Counted from the stretch's first letter, positions 33,832-43,751 are shown. The stretch: 64,000 nt of DNA from Comamonadaceae bacterium (GCA_027483665.1 JAIXUC010000003.1:91699-155698); one strand, 5' to 3'. Made by a program: numbers and translations. Notes: a model not told the origin generated them from the letters alone.

Positions 33832-36030
33832 TCAGGAGGCCGGTGCGCCTTCGGCCATCCGCAACAAAGGTGCGCCTTCTGCCACCTGGTCTCCCGACGC
33901 GTAGAGCAACTCAGCCACGGTGCCGGCAGCGGGCGCGCAAATGCTGTGCTCCATCTTCATGGCTTCCATCACGGCCAGCAGTTGTCCGGGCTGCACGCTG
34001 TCACCCACCTTCACGGCAAAAGACACCAGCTTGCCCGGCATGGGCGCCACGAGTCCGCCAGCCGCTGCGTCTGTGCCTTGGCCCGCGTGCGCCAGCGGGT
34101 CGATCAGCTCCAGCACGGTCGCGCCATCCGCGCGAAAGACATGCCAGTGCGCGCCATCTGCCACCAGGCGCACCGTGCTGCGTTGCCCACCCCAGTCCAG
34201 CCAGAGTTGGTCTGTTTTGCCCACGTCCCCGTCGCTGGCCCAAGTCAGCAGACCGCCTTGGCGCTGAGTTGCGGGCACATGCCCCGGCGCAGCGTCGGCT
34301 GGTGAACCGAGGATGTTCACCCACAGGTGCTGCTGCCCATCGGCTTGGCGAGACCACTCGACCTGCGCGGCTTGCTCATTCCGGCGCACCAGCCACTGGC
34401 GCTGCGCAGGCGCATGTGACGACCAACCATCGCGGGCAGACCAGGGGTCTTGCCAAGGCCGGGCCAAGCGGGCTTGCGACAGGGCGGCTTGCTCGGCGCC
34501 CAAGCAGGCCACGGCCACCGCAGCAGCAGCAGCTTCGATGGGCAGGGGCTGCGCTTGCGACCAGTTCGCCCGCTCGCGCTCGATGAGCGCGGTGTCGAGC
34601 GCCGGTTCGCTGAAAGAACGGGTGCGCAGCAACTGGCGCAAAAACTGCACGTTGTTGCCCACGCCCACGATGTGCACCTGCGCCAGCGCCGCGTCCAGTC
34701 GCGCCAAGGCTTGCGCACGGTCAGCGCCGTGCACGATGAGCTTGGCGATCATCGAGTCGTAATAGGGCGAGATGGCGTCGCCTTCGCGCACGCCAGCGTC
34801 AATGCGCACGCCGTCTGGCGCGCGCTCAAAGCGGCTGCAAGCCGGTTGCGCAAACCGGCGCAAGGTGCCCGTTGCTGGCAAGAACTGCTTGTCTGGCGTC
34901 TCGGCACACAAACGGGCTTCTATCGCGTGGCCCTGCGTGCGCACTTGGTCTTGAGCCAAAGGCAAAGGCTCGCCACAAGCTACGCGCAATTGCCACTCCA
35001 CCAAATCCAAGCCCGTGATGGCCTCGGTCACCGGATGCTCCACTTGCAGGCGCGTGTTCATCTCCATGAAGTAGAAGTGGAATGCCCCCACGCTCCCCGC
35101 TGCGCGTGGTTCGCTGCCCCCCGAGGGGGCCCTCGCGCCTTGGGACGGCCCGGCGGCGCTCACTTCCGCCCCCACGCTCCCCGCCTCAGCCTGCTCCACG
35201 ATGAACTCCACGGTGCCCGCACCCACATAGTTCACCGCGCGTGCCGCGGCGATGGCGGCGGCTCCCATGCGCGCGCGCATCTCGGGCGTGAGGCCCGGCG
35301 CAGGGGCTTCCTCCAGCACCTTTTGGTGGCGCCGCTGCACCGAGCAATCGCGCTCGAACAGGTGAATGATGTTCCCGTGTTGATCGCCAAACACCTGAAT
35401 CTCGATGTGCCGCGGGCGCTGCAGGTACTTCTCGATCAGCACCGCCGCATTGCCAAAACTGCTGACGGCCTCACGCTGGCAACTGGCCAAGGCTTCTGCG
35501 AAAGCGGCCGACTCCGTCACCACGCGCATGCCCTTGCCACCGCCGCCGGCACTTGCTTTGATGAGCACCGGGTAGCCCATGCGGTCAGCCTCGGCCTGCA
35601 AGAGCGCGGGCGATTGGTCTGCCCCGTGGTAGCCCGGCACCAGCGGCACACCCGCCGCCTGCATGAGCGCTTTGGACTGGGCCTTCAAGCCCATGGCGCG
35701 AATGGCCGAGGGCGGTGGGCCGATGAAGACCACGCCAGCGTCGGCACAAGCCTGGGCAAAAGCCTCGTTCTCACTCAGAAAACCGTAGCCCGGATGCACC
35801 GCTTGCGCCCCGGTGTCGCGGGCCGCTTGCAAGATGCGCTCCCAGCGCAAATAGCTCTCGCCCGGCGCGCTGCCACCGATGTGCACCGCCTCGTCACAAG
35901 CCGCCACGTGCGCAGCCTGAGCATCGGCGTCGGAATACACCGCCACCGTGCGCACGCCCATACGACGCGCCGTTGCCGCCACCCGACAAGCAATCTCGCC
36001 TCGGTTGGCGATGAGGATTTTGGTGAACAT
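33832..36030 (-). CDS. liuD: 3-methylcrotonyl-CoA carboxylase, biotin-carrying alpha subunit
   Basis: The 732-residue subunit has a biotin carboxylase domain (IANRGEIACRV at the start; ATP-grasp glycine loop GGGGKGM at about 162-168; MNTRLQVEHPVTE), a BT linker and a biotinyl domain with AMKME near the C terminus. It carboxylates biotin with bicarbonate and ATP for the beta subunit LiuB. Residues about 280-317, between VEFIVEQ and FHFYFMEMN, are a Gly/Ala/Ser-rich insert absent from the family and encoded by a palindromic repeat (35084-35184) that keeps the frame. The ATG at 36030 gives MFTKILIANRGE; a longer open frame lacks support. Confidence 0.94.
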   Translation of the reverse strand: MFTKILIANRGEIACRVAATARRMGVRTVAVYSDADAQAAHVAACDEAVHIGGSAPGESYLRWERILQAARDTGAQAVHPGYGFLSENEAFAQACADAGVVFIGPPPSAIRAMGLKAQSKALMQAAGVPLVPGYHGADQSPALLQAEADRMGYPVLIKASAGGGGKGMRVVTESAAFAEALASCQREAVSSFGNAAVLIEKYLQRPRHIEIQVFGDQHGNIIHLFERDCSVQRRHQKVLEEAPAPGLTPEMRARMGAAAIAAARAVNYVGAGTVEFIVEQAEAGSVGAEVSAAGPSQGARAPSGGSEPRAAGSVGAFHFYFMEMNTRLQVEHPVTEAITGLDLVEWQLRVACGEPLPLAQDQVRTQGHAIEARLCAETPDKQFLPATGTLRRFAQPACSRFERAPDGVRIDAGVREGDAISPYYDSMIAKLIVHGADRAQALARLDAALAQVHIVGVGNNVQFLRQLLRTRSFSEPALDTALIERERANWSQAQPLPIEAAAAAVAVACLGAEQAALSQARLARPWQDPWSARDGWSSHAPAQRQWLVRRNEQAAQVEWSRQADGQQHLWVNILGSPADAAPGHVPATQRQGGLLTWASDGDVGKTDQLWLDWGGQRSTVRLVADGAHWHVFRADGATVLELIDPLAHAGQGTDAAAGGLVAPMPGKLVSFAVKVGDSVQPGQLLAVMEAMKMEHSICAPAAGTVAELLYASGDQVAEGAPLLRMAEGAPAS
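35084..35184. repeat. Palindromic repeat with 17-bp direct repeats, inside liuD
   Basis: GCCCCCACGCTCCCCGC occurs at 35084-35100 and again at 35168-35184. Between them is the palindrome GCCCCCCGAGGGGGC (35116-35130), then a GGGACGGCCCGGCGG stretch. Sequences of this look are scattered as intergenic repeats in Comamonadaceae (recalled, not searched). This copy is inside a gene and adds about 37 codons without a stop or frameshift. Confidence 0.75.
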
Positions 36031-36061
36031 CAAAGCTCCAAAACGTGGGGTCGCGGGGTGG

Positions 36062-36931
36062 TCACAGCAACCAACCGGGTTTGCGCTTGTCCAAGAAGGC
36101 GCCCACGCCTTCGCGTCCTTCTGGACTGGCGCGCACCTGGGCGATGACGTCGACGGTGTGATCAACCAGGGCTTGGTCGATGGGCTGGTCGGCCACCCGG
36201 TGCAGCAGGCGCTTGGTGATGGCGAGTGCTCCGGGGCCGTTGGCGGCCAAGGTCTGGGCCATGGCCTGCACGCGCTCATGCAGTGCATTGCGCGCGACCA
36301 CTTCGTGGACAAAACCCAGGCGCAGCGCTTCAGCAGCGCCGAAGCGCTCGGCGGTCAGCGCGTAGCGGTGCGCCGCGCGCGCGCCCATGGCGCGAACGAC
36401 GTAGGGGCTGATGGTGGCGGGCACGAGCCCTAAGCGCACTTCGCTCAGGCAAAACTGCGCCGTGTCCACGGCCAGGGCGATGTCACAAGCGGCCACCAGT
36501 CCCATGCCACCTGCGAAGACATCGCCCTGAATGGCGGCCACCACCGGCTGGGGGCAGTGCGCAATCGATTGCAACATCTCAGCCAGCGCTGCCGCGTCGG
36601 CGCGGTTTTCTGCATCGCTGTAATGGGCCATGCGCCGCATCCAGTTCAGGTCTGCACCAGCGCAGAAAGCAGGGCCCTCGGCTGCCAGAACCACCACGCG
36701 CACCGAGGCATCGGCAGCCAATGAAGTGAAAGCTTGCGTGAGTGCGGCGATGGTGGCGTCGTCAAACGCGTTACGCAGATTCGGGCGGTCCAGCGTGACG
36801 CGGGCCACCGCGGGCTGCGCGGCTTCACGGCTGACGCGAACCGGCGGCGGTGTGATGGCCGGGTCTGCGGTGTGCAGCGCAAGCGGTTCGGCCGCGGACT
36901 GTGGCGTGGGTGGGGTCGGTGATTGGGTCAT
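36062..36931 (-). CDS. liuC: Methylglutaconyl-CoA hydratase (enoyl-CoA hydratase family)
   Basis: The 289-residue crotonase-fold enzyme follows liuB by ten bases and precedes liuD by 31, which assigns it to the 3-methylglutaconyl-CoA to HMG-CoA step. GPAFCAGADLNWM forms the oxyanion hole, followed by VFAGGMGLVAACDIA. An Ala/Pro-rich N-terminal stretch of about 35 residues precedes the fold. The ATG at 36931 is preferred over a longer frame that overlaps liuB. Confidence 0.92.
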   Translation of the reverse strand: MTQSPTPPTPQSAAEPLALHTADPAITPPPVRVSREAAQPAVARVTLDRPNLRNAFDDATIAALTQAFTSLAADASVRVVVLAAEGPAFCAGADLNWMRRMAHYSDAENRADAAALAEMLQSIAHCPQPVVAAIQGDVFAGGMGLVAACDIALAVDTAQFCLSEVRLGLVPATISPYVVRAMGARAAHRYALTAERFGAAEALRLGFVHEVVARNALHERVQAMAQTLAANGPGALAITKRLLHRVADQPIDQALVDHTVDVIAQVRASPEGREGVGAFLDKRKPGWLL

Positions 36932-36941
36932 GGTGTGAGCC

Positions 36942-38564
36942 TTACATGCGAAAGACGCCGAAGCGGGTGGCTTCGATGGGCGCATTCAGTGCAGCTGACA
37001 GACCCAAGGCCAGCACCCGACGCGTGTCGGCGGGGTCGATGACGCCGTCGTCCCACAAACGCGCGGTGGCGTAGTAGGGGTGGCCTTGTGCTTCGTACTG
37101 CTGGCGAATGGGCGCCCTGAAGGCCTCTTCTTCTTCGGCGCTCCAGGTGCCGCCCTTGGCCTCGATGCCGTCGCGCCGCACGGTGGACAGCACGCTGCCC
37201 GCTTGTTCGCCGCCCATGACCGAGATGCGTGCGTTGGGCCACATCCACAAAAAGCGCGGGCTGAAAGCTCGACCGCACATGCCGTAGTTGCCAGCGCCAA
37301 AACTGCCGCCAATGACGACCGTGAACTTCGGGACTGCAGCCGTTGCCACCGCCGTGACCATCTTGGCGCCGTGGCGGGCGATGCCTTCGTTTTCCACTTT
37401 GCGACCGACCATGAAGCCGGTGATGTTCTGCAAGAACACCAGCGGCACGCGGCGCTGACAACACAGTTCGATGAAGTGCGCACCCTTTTGCGCCGACTCG
37501 GAAAACAAGATGCCGTTGTTGGCGACGATGCCCACCGGCATGCCTTCGATGTGCGCAAAGCCGCACACCAGCGTGGCACCGAAGCGGGCTTTGAATTCGT
37601 CGAACACCGAGTCGTCCACCAAGCGCGCGACGATCTCGCGCACATCAAAAGGCTTGCGCGTGTCGGTGGGAATGACGCCGTACAGCTCGCGCGCATCGAA
37701 GCGCGGGGGCAGCGGTGCTTGCAACTGCATCTCGGGGCGTTTGACGCGGTTGAGTCGGGCTACCGCCTGGCGAGCGAGCGCTAGCGCATGGGCGTCGTCT
37801 TGCGCCAAGTGATCGGCCACGCCAGACAAGCGGGTGTGTACGTCGCCGCCGCCCAGATCTTCCGAGCTCACCACCTCTCCGGTGGCTGCTTTCACCAAAG
37901 GCGGGCCACCCAAGAAGATGGTGCCCTGGTCTTTGACGATGATGGCCTCGTCGCTCATGGCCGGCACATAGGCGCCCCCTGCTGTGCAACTGCCCATGAC
38001 AACCGCAATCTGCGCGATGCCTTGCGCGCTCATGTGCGCTTGGTTGTAGAAGATGCGCCCGAAGTGGTCGCGGTCTGGGAACACTTCGTCTTGGTTGGGC
38101 AGGTTGGCGCCGCCCGAGTCCACCAGATAAATGCAGGGCAGCTGGTTGGCTTGCGCAATCTCTTGGGCGCGCAGGTGTTTTTTGACGGTGAGCGGGTAAT
38201 AAGTGCCGCCTTTGACCGTGGCGTCGTTGCAAACGATGACGCACTCTTGGCCGCTGACGCGGCCAATGCCCGCGATCACACCCGCAGCGGGCGCGCTGTC
38301 GGAGCCGTCGCGGTCGGGGTACATACCGTGTGCTGCCATGGGCGCGATTTCCAGAAACGGCGTGCCGGGGTCGAGCAACAAACGCACCCGGTCCCGGGGT
38401 AGCAGCTTGCCGCGCGCGGTGTGTTTCTGGCGTGCCGCTTGCGGACCACCCAAGGCCACCTGGGCCAAGCGCAAACGCAGGTCGTCCACCAAAGACTGCA
38501 TGGCGCTGGCGTGGCTTTGAAATTCGGCTGAGCGGGGGTTGAGCTGACTCGTCAAAACCGGCAT
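36942..38564 (-). CDS. liuB: 3-methylcrotonyl-CoA carboxylase, carboxyltransferase beta subunit
   Basis: The 540-residue subunit transfers the carboxyl group from biotin to 3-methylcrotonyl-CoA. It has the two crotonase-like carboxyltransferase halves; [15 protein letters not shown] and the C-terminal [15 protein letters not shown] are typical of acyl-CoA carboxylase beta subunits, and NITGFMVG of the MCC type. It leads the liuB-liuC-liuD-reductase-liuE-YbaK-DUF1289-isomerase unit. The likely LiuR operator lies 41 bases upstream of its ATG. Confidence 0.96.
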   Translation of the reverse strand: MPVLTSQLNPRSAEFQSHASAMQSLVDDLRLRLAQVALGGPQAARQKHTARGKLLPRDRVRLLLDPGTPFLEIAPMAAHGMYPDRDGSDSAPAAGVIAGIGRVSGQECVIVCNDATVKGGTYYPLTVKKHLRAQEIAQANQLPCIYLVDSGGANLPNQDEVFPDRDHFGRIFYNQAHMSAQGIAQIAVVMGSCTAGGAYVPAMSDEAIIVKDQGTIFLGGPPLVKAATGEVVSSEDLGGGDVHTRLSGVADHLAQDDAHALALARQAVARLNRVKRPEMQLQAPLPPRFDARELYGVIPTDTRKPFDVREIVARLVDDSVFDEFKARFGATLVCGFAHIEGMPVGIVANNGILFSESAQKGAHFIELCCQRRVPLVFLQNITGFMVGRKVENEGIARHGAKMVTAVATAAVPKFTVVIGGSFGAGNYGMCGRAFSPRFLWMWPNARISVMGGEQAGSVLSTVRRDGIEAKGGTWSAEEEEAFRAPIRQQYEAQGHPYYATARLWDDGVIDPADTRRVLALGLSAALNAPIEATRFGVFRM

Positions 38565-38604
38565 GCGGCGACTCCAGTGGGCTTCGATGGCTTGAATGCG
38601 CTGA

Positions 38605-38626
38605 TTGACGTTTACGTCAACGTCAA
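38605..38626. promoter_or_regulatory. Predicted LiuR operator upstream of liuB and the kinase gene
   Basis: A 22-bp stretch with TTGACGTT at one end and AACGTCAA at the other lies 41 bases upstream of liuB and 31 bases upstream of the divergent kinase start. Read on the minus strand it is identical, base for base, to the site upstream of liuR (48424-48445). LiuR-type MerR regulators are known to bind ACGT-centred palindromes of this kind. Confidence 0.82.
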
Positions 38627-38656
38627 TTGTATGCAGGCCACCACACGGTTCAGTAA

Positions 38657-40678
38657 GTGACAGTTACAGAGGACACACCGATACACTCGAAAGCTTCAAG
38701 CGAGGCCCTCCAAGACATGCGTTTGTCCACTTTAGGTCGTTACCAGTTGGCACGCGTGATCGGCCAAGGTGCGATGGGCATCGTGTACGAAGGCCGCGAC
38801 CCACATCTCGACCGCCGCGTGGCCATCAAAACCGTGCAACTGGCGGGCATGGGTAGCGACCAAGCCGAGGAGTTTGAGGCCCGCTTTCTGGTCGAGGCAC
38901 GCTCCGCTGCACGGCTGCAACACCCCCACATCGTGACGCTCTACGACGCCGATCGAGACCTGGACACGACCTACCTTGTGCTCGAATTCGTGCAAGGTCA
39001 CGACTTGCGTCAGCACATGGAGCGCGGCGCGCGTTACTCGCTGCGACAAATTGCTGATTTGCTGCGCGACCTGCTGGACGCGCTGGGCTATGCGCACGAC
39101 AGGGGCATCGTGCACCGCGACGTGAAGCCCGCCAACTTGCTGCTCGACAGCAAGAACCGCTTGAAGCTGACCGACTTTGGCATCGCCCGCGTGATCGACA
39201 GCGGCGAAGGTACGCGCACCCGCGGCCACATGATCGGCACGTTGCGCTACATGTCGCCGGAACAGGTTCAAGGCCACTCGGTGGACGCACGCACGGATTT
39301 GTATGCGGCCGGTGTGGTCCTCTACCAGCTGTTAACGGGGGTGCGGCCCTTCGAAGAAGAATCTGACTACGCGGTCAGCCAGCAAATCGTCAACCTCGAT
39401 CCAGAACCGCCGAGCGTACACAACCCCCGTGTTCCACCGGCGCTGGATGCCGTGGTGCTGAAGGCTCTGGCCAAACTGCCGCAAGACCGCTACGACCACG
39501 CGCACGCCTTTCGTGACGCGCTCGATGCCGCATTGGCCGACGTCGATGTGGACGCGGCGTGGCCCGCAGTGCCTGCCAGCAACCTGCCGCCATTGCACGG
39601 GGCTTCAGCCTCGGTGCGAACCGATGCCGATGGCTCGGACGAACCCTTGAACGCAGCGCGCTCGACTACGGCGCAAGCCTCGCCAACCAGCACCACCATG
39701 CCTTCGGTGTGGCCAGAAACGCGGCAGATGGGCATGGACGACACCACCGGCAGCGCGCTGGCAGCCTTGGGTGTACCAGCCGTCACCGTGGTCGGGCCTG
39801 ACGACGCGGAAGACCAAGTCCACGGCGCGCACATCGACACCGACAACTCGCCGCTGGAGCAACCCCGCCCACAGCGCCACCGAAGCCGTTCGCGCAAGCA
39901 CGCCAGCACTGAAGTGGCTTTGGCAGAAACACCGGTTCGCTGGGCGCTTTGGTCGATGTTGACCGCGGGCTTAGCACTGATTGCCTGGGGCGTGTGGGCC
40001 CTGCAGGCCAAGGCACCGTCAGACCAAAACTTTTCAGCACAGACACTGAGCAGCCCATCTCCAGCGCAGGCCGCTGCCTCGGTACCGAGCCCCCAGGCCG
40101 TCGCCGCTGATGCAGCAGCGCCTGTGGCTGCTGCATCAGTGCCAGGCAGCCTTTCGCCGGCCACAGACGGGCCTGCAGCGGTCGCCAGTCCGGCAGTAGC
40201 AGCGCCAGCGAGCGCGGTTTTGGCTGCGGGGTCCGCTCCTCCTTCCGCCCCTGCAGCCCCCGCTTTGGTCACTGCAACGCCTTCGGGCAATACGAGTCCG
40301 CCACGAAACCCGGGCCCAGCGCAGCCGACCAACCGCGCCAGCGCAACGGCCAATCCGGGTACCAGACCCGCAGCAGTGCAGGCCAGCGACAGCCGCAGCG
40401 CAGAGGCCGGCCGCGCTGTCACCAGCCCAGGCGCTGCGCCAGCGCCGCCTGCACCGGGTGAATTGCCGCCGGTGGCCACCGGGCAGCCCAGGGCCGTCGA
40501 GGCGCTCATCAACCGGCCCATGCCGCCCAGCCCGGAAGATGCCTGCGGCAATCTGAGCTTCTTCGCCCGGCAAAACTGTCTCTCGCGGCAGTGCCAGCGA
40601 CCCGTTTTTCAAAACCACGCTTACTGTGCAGAGCGTGGGCGCATGGAAGAGCGGCGCTACAACCCGGCTGACCGCTGA
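38657..40678 (+). CDS. Membrane-anchored Ser/Thr protein kinase (PknB-like)
   Basis: The 673-residue protein has a complete Hanks kinase domain at about 28-290: [11 protein letters not shown] glycine loop, VAIKTV lysine, [10 protein letters not shown] catalytic loop and TDFGIARV. A Pro/Ala-rich linker follows, then one membrane helix at about 427-447 ([21 protein letters not shown] in part), another Ala/Pro-rich stretch and a C-terminal tail with four cysteines. The kinase is thus cytosolic and the Cys-rich tail periplasmic. I chose the GTG at 38657; an ATG at 38717 just before LGRYQ is possible. It is divergent from liuB and shares its upstream region. Targets are unknown. Confidence 0.86.
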   Translation: MTVTEDTPIHSKASSEALQDMRLSTLGRYQLARVIGQGAMGIVYEGRDPHLDRRVAIKTVQLAGMGSDQAEEFEARFLVEARSAARLQHPHIVTLYDADRDLDTTYLVLEFVQGHDLRQHMERGARYSLRQIADLLRDLLDALGYAHDRGIVHRDVKPANLLLDSKNRLKLTDFGIARVIDSGEGTRTRGHMIGTLRYMSPEQVQGHSVDARTDLYAAGVVLYQLLTGVRPFEEESDYAVSQQIVNLDPEPPSVHNPRVPPALDAVVLKALAKLPQDRYDHAHAFRDALDAALADVDVDAAWPAVPASNLPPLHGASASVRTDADGSDEPLNAARSTTAQASPTSTTMPSVWPETRQMGMDDTTGSALAALGVPAVTVVGPDDAEDQVHGAHIDTDNSPLEQPRPQRHRSRSRKHASTEVALAETPVRWALWSMLTAGLALIAWGVWALQAKAPSDQNFSAQTLSSPSPAQAAASVPSPQAVAADAAAPVAAASVPGSLSPATDGPAAVASPAVAAPASAVLAAGSAPPSAPAAPALVTATPSGNTSPPRNPGPAQPTNRASATANPGTRPAAVQASDSRSAEAGRAVTSPGAAPAPPAPGELPPVATGQPRAVEALINRPMPPSPEDACGNLSFFARQNCLSRQCQRPVFQNHAYCAERGRMEERRYNPADR

Positions 40679-40712
40679 TGCAGTCGCCAAGCGCCGAACA
40701 GTGGCGCTGCGT

Positions 40713-41123
40713 TCAGGGCTTGCTGCGCTCGGGCAGCGCTTGCACAGCACCTCCTTGCGCCTTCCAGGCTTCAAAGCCGCCGTCTATGTGAGCGACGTTG
40801 TGCATACCCATGGCCTGCAAGTCGCGTGCTGCCAAAGCACTGCGCCAACCGGCTCCGCAAAACAGCACGTACTCGCGCGACTCGTCTGCAAAGACAGGCT
40901 TGTGATAGGGCGAGGCCGGGTCCACCCAAAACTCCAGCATGCCGCGTGGCGCATGCACGCTGCCGGGCAGCGTGCCGCCAGCTTGCAGCTCGCGAATATC
41001 GCGGATGTCCACCAATTGCAGGCGCGGATCGGCCGCGCGGGCCAGCACCTCTTGCACGCTGTAGGTACGGACCACTTCCATGGCCTCGTCAACGAGTTGT
41101 CGGTATCCCTTGGTGATGGGCAT
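40713..41123 (-). CDS. Rhodanese-like domain protein
   Basis: This is a 136-residue single rhodanese domain with the active-site loop CGAGWRS, so the persulfide cysteine is present, and an N-terminal helix. It could transfer sulfane sulfur to thiols; the physiological acceptor is unknown. It follows the acyl-CoA dehydrogenase gene after 50 bases on the same strand and may be the last gene of the liuR-liuA unit. The final residues (ALPERSKP) are unstructured. Confidence 0.86.
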   Translation of the reverse strand: MPITKGYRQLVDEAMEVVRTYSVQEVLARAADPRLQLVDIRDIRELQAGGTLPGSVHAPRGMLEFWVDPASPYHKPVFADESREYVLFCGAGWRSALAARDLQAMGMHNVAHIDGGFEAWKAQGGAVQALPERSKP

Positions 41124-41173
41124 GGGTTGGTCCGTTGAGGTGTTGCTGGTGTGGTGGCTTGCGCTGCAAGCCT

Positions 41174-42301
41174 TCAGAGCCCGCGCTGAATGATGATTTT
41201 TTGCACGTCGCTGGTGCCTTCGTAGATCTGGCAGACGCGCACGTCGCGGTAGATGCGCTCAACGGGGAAATCGGCGACCACGCCGTAGCCTCCCAAGGTC
41301 TGAATGGCCGCGCTGCAGACCTGCTCAGCCATTTCGCTGGCAAAAAATTTGGCCATGGCGGCCTCTTTCAAACAAGGCTGCCCGGCGTCGCGCAAGGCCG
41401 CGGCGTGCCATGTGAGTTGCCGCGCCGCCTCCAGGCGTGTGGCGCACTCGGCCAACCGAAAACCCACAGCCTGGTGCTCGATGATGGGCACACCAAAGCT
41501 GACGCGTTCGCGTGCATAGCCCAGCGCTACCTCGTAAGCGCTGCGCGCCATGCCGATGCTTTGCGCTGCAATGCCGATGCGGCCGCCTTCGAGTGCCGAT
41601 AGCGCGATGCGGTAGCCCTCACCTTCCGCCCCAATGAGGTGGTCTGCCGGCACGCGGCACCCATCGAGGTTGATCTGCGCCGTGTCGCTGGAATGCTGGC
41701 CCAGTTTGTCTTCCAGGCGCGCCACCTGGTAGCCGGGCGTATCGGTCGGCACGATGAAAGCGCTCATGCCTTTCTTTCCGGCAGCCGGGTCTGTCACGGC
41801 GATGACGATGGCCACATGCCCGTTGCGCCCGCTGGTGATGAATTGCTTGACACCGCTCAGCTCGTAGCCATCGCCCTTGCGCACGGCCTTCGTACGCAAA
41901 GCCGATGCGTCACTGCCCACGTGCGGCTCGGTCAAGCAAAAGGCGCCCAACATTTCGCCCCGGGCCAGTGGCACCAACCAACGCTGCTTCTGTTCCTCGC
42001 TGCCGTAGCGCAGCAAGATGGCGTTGACCGGGCAGTTGGTCACCGAAATGGCGGTGCTGGTGCCGCCATCGCCAGCGGCAATTTCTTCCAGCACCACGGC
42101 TAAGCTGAGGTAGTCCATGGCCGCGCCGCCATAAGCCTCGGGCACGCAAATGCCGTAAGCACCCAGCGAGGCCAAGCCTTGGTGGGCCTCTTTCGGAAAG
42201 TGGTGCTCTTTGTCCCAACGAGCGGCGTGCGGCCACAACTCACGCTGCGCGAAATCGCGCACCGCGTCGCGCACCATGGCCTGGTCTTCATTGAGCAACA
42301 T
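41174..42301 (-). CDS. Acyl-CoA dehydrogenase (short/branched-chain type)
   Basis: The 375-residue flavoenzyme has CLTEPHVGSDAS (FAD and substrate loop) and ends with IYEGTSDVQ, where E361 is the catalytic base in the usual short-chain position. This differs from LiuA, whose base is elsewhere, so the two enzymes are not redundant copies. The substrate could be butyryl-, isobutyryl- or 2-methylbutyryl-CoA. It lies downstream of the thiolase, separated by a 268-bp MITE-like element that ends four bases before its ATG (42301), so its ribosome-binding region is made of element DNA. Confidence 0.9.
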   Translation of the reverse strand: MLLNEDQAMVRDAVRDFAQRELWPHAARWDKEHHFPKEAHQGLASLGAYGICVPEAYGGAAMDYLSLAVVLEEIAAGDGGTSTAISVTNCPVNAILLRYGSEEQKQRWLVPLARGEMLGAFCLTEPHVGSDASALRTKAVRKGDGYELSGVKQFITSGRNGHVAIVIAVTDPAAGKKGMSAFIVPTDTPGYQVARLEDKLGQHSSDTAQINLDGCRVPADHLIGAEGEGYRIALSALEGGRIGIAAQSIGMARSAYEVALGYARERVSFGVPIIEHQAVGFRLAECATRLEAARQLTWHAAALRDAGQPCLKEAAMAKFFASEMAEQVCSAAIQTLGGYGVVADFPVERIYRDVRVCQIYEGTSDVQKIIIQRGL

Positions 42302-42304
42302 GAT

Positions 42305-42572
42305 TAGGGCCTGTTCATACTATTTTTCAAATGCGAACTGGGCAGGCGGTGTGCCAATCCAGGCGCGCGACGACGGCCAGACCGGGCGTCTGGCCTAGGA
42401 GCGCAACGCCGAGTGGTGCAGCGCCTGCCCGGTTCCCTTCGGGTTGCGGCCAAAAAGGCCATGCGCCGCGTTGCAAAGCCTCGACGGGCAGAGAGCCCGT
42501 CTGCGTTTTGCGCCTTGCGCATGACCTTTTTGTTCCGCAACGCATCTTGAAAAAAAGCATGAGCAGGCCCTA
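42305..42572. mobile_element. MITE-like non-coding element with terminal inverted repeats
   Basis: The ends are TAGGGCCTGTTCATAC and, on the other strand, TAGGGCCTGCTCATGC, continuing into T-runs and AAATGCG/AGATGCG; the repeats span about 34 bases with few mismatches. The 268-bp interior codes for nothing and is full of stems: GGCCAGA/TCTGGCC, GACGGGC/GCCCGTC and GGCC-A5-GGCC. There is no clear target-site duplication. It separates thiolase and acyl-CoA dehydrogenase genes. The TAG at its right end is the thiolase stop codon. Confidence 0.72.
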
Positions 42573-43751
42573 GACCAGCTCCAGCGCCACCGCCGTGCCT
42601 TCGCCGCCGCCGATGCACAACGTGGCCAAGCCGCGCTTGAGGCCACGGGCCTTCAGCGCATGGATGAGCGTGACCATGATGCGCGCGCCGCTGGCACCGA
42701 TGGGGTGACCTAAAGCGCAGGCACCGCCGTTGACGTTGACGATGTCGTGTGCCACCTTCAGCTCGGCCATCAAGGCCATGGGCACGACAGCAAAGGCTTC
42801 GTTGACTTCCCACAGGTCCACGTCTTGCACCGACCAGCCCGCTTTAGCCAGCGCCTTTTGAGTGGCACCCACCGGCGCTGTGGTGAACCAGTTGGGCTCT
42901 TGAGCGTGCGTGGCGTGCGCCACGATGCGTGCGATGGGCTGACTGCCCAAAGCGCGCGCAGTGGACTCGCGCATCATCACCAAAGCAGCTGCGCCGTCGT
43001 TGATGCTGGAGCTCGATGCCGCTGTGATGGTGCCGTCCTTCTTGAAGGCGGGCTTCAAAGATGGAATCTTGTCGAGTCGTGCTTTGCCTGGGCCTTCGTC
43101 GGTGTCGATGAGCGTGTCGCCAGCACGCCCTTTGACCGTGACAGGCGTGACCTCCGCCTTGAATGCACCCGAGGCAATGGCCGCTTGTGCGCGCTGCACG
43201 CTCTGAATGGCGAAAGCGTCTTGCGCTTCGCGGCTGAACTGGTATTTAGCCGCGCACTCTTCACCAAAGGTGCCCATGGCGCGACCTGGCTCGTAAGCGT
43301 CTTCCAGGCCGTCGAGCATCATGTGATCGAAGATGCGGTCGTGCCCGATGCGGATACCGCTGCGCCCCTTCAGCAGCAAATGCGGCGCGTTGGTCATGCT
43401 CTCCATGCCACCGGCCACCATCACCGAGTGACTGCCAGCCAGCAACGCATCGTGCGCCAGCATGGCCGCCTTCATGCCCGAGCCGCACATCTTGGAGAGC
43501 GTCACAGCGCCAGCACTGGCAGGCAATCCGCCCTTGAAAGCTGCTTGCCGCGCAGGTGCTTGGCCTTGTCCCGCCATCAAACAGTTGCCGAACAGCACTT
43601 CGCCGACTTGTTGCGGGTCTACGCCCGAGCGCTGCATGGCGGCGCGGATGGCTGCACCGCCCAAGTCATGTGCTGACAAGCTGGCGAAATCGCCCTGAAA
43701 AGCGCCCATGGGGGTTCGGGCTGCGCCGGTGATGACGATCGGGTCGGTCAT
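42570..43751 (-). CDS. Acetyl-CoA C-acetyltransferase (thiolase)
   Basis: The 393-residue thiolase has the nucleophile loop KMCGSGMKAAM, the GHPIGASGAR histidine motif and CIGGGEGTA with the second cysteine. In leucine breakdown it would cleave acetoacetyl-CoA. The ATG at 43751 (MTDPIVITG) has GGAGA upstream. Its stop codon TAG (42570-42572) is formed by the terminal repeat of the neighbouring element, so the last residues (VALELV) end exactly at the insertion. Confidence 0.94.
   Translation of the reverse strand: MTDPIVITGAARTPMGAFQGDFASLSAHDLGGAAIRAAMQRSGVDPQQVGEVLFGNCLMAGQGQAPARQAAFKGGLPASAGAVTLSKMCGSGMKAAMLAHDALLAGSHSVMVAGGMESMTNAPHLLLKGRSGIRIGHDRIFDHMMLDGLEDAYEPGRAMGTFGEECAAKYQFSREAQDAFAIQSVQRAQAAIASGAFKAEVTPVTVKGRAGDTLIDTDEGPGKARLDKIPSLKPAFKKDGTITAASSSSINDGAAALVMMRESTARALGSQPIARIVAHATHAQEPNWFTTAPVGATQKALAKAGWSVQDVDLWEVNEAFAVVPMALMAELKVAHDIVNVNGGACALGHPIGASGARIMVTLIHALKARGLKRGLATLCIGGGEGTAVALELV

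Noticed and set aside
36031..36312. N-terminal extension of liuD of 94 codons
   Set aside because: The extension overlaps liuC in another frame and is unconserved; MFTKILIANRGE at 36030 is the normal start.
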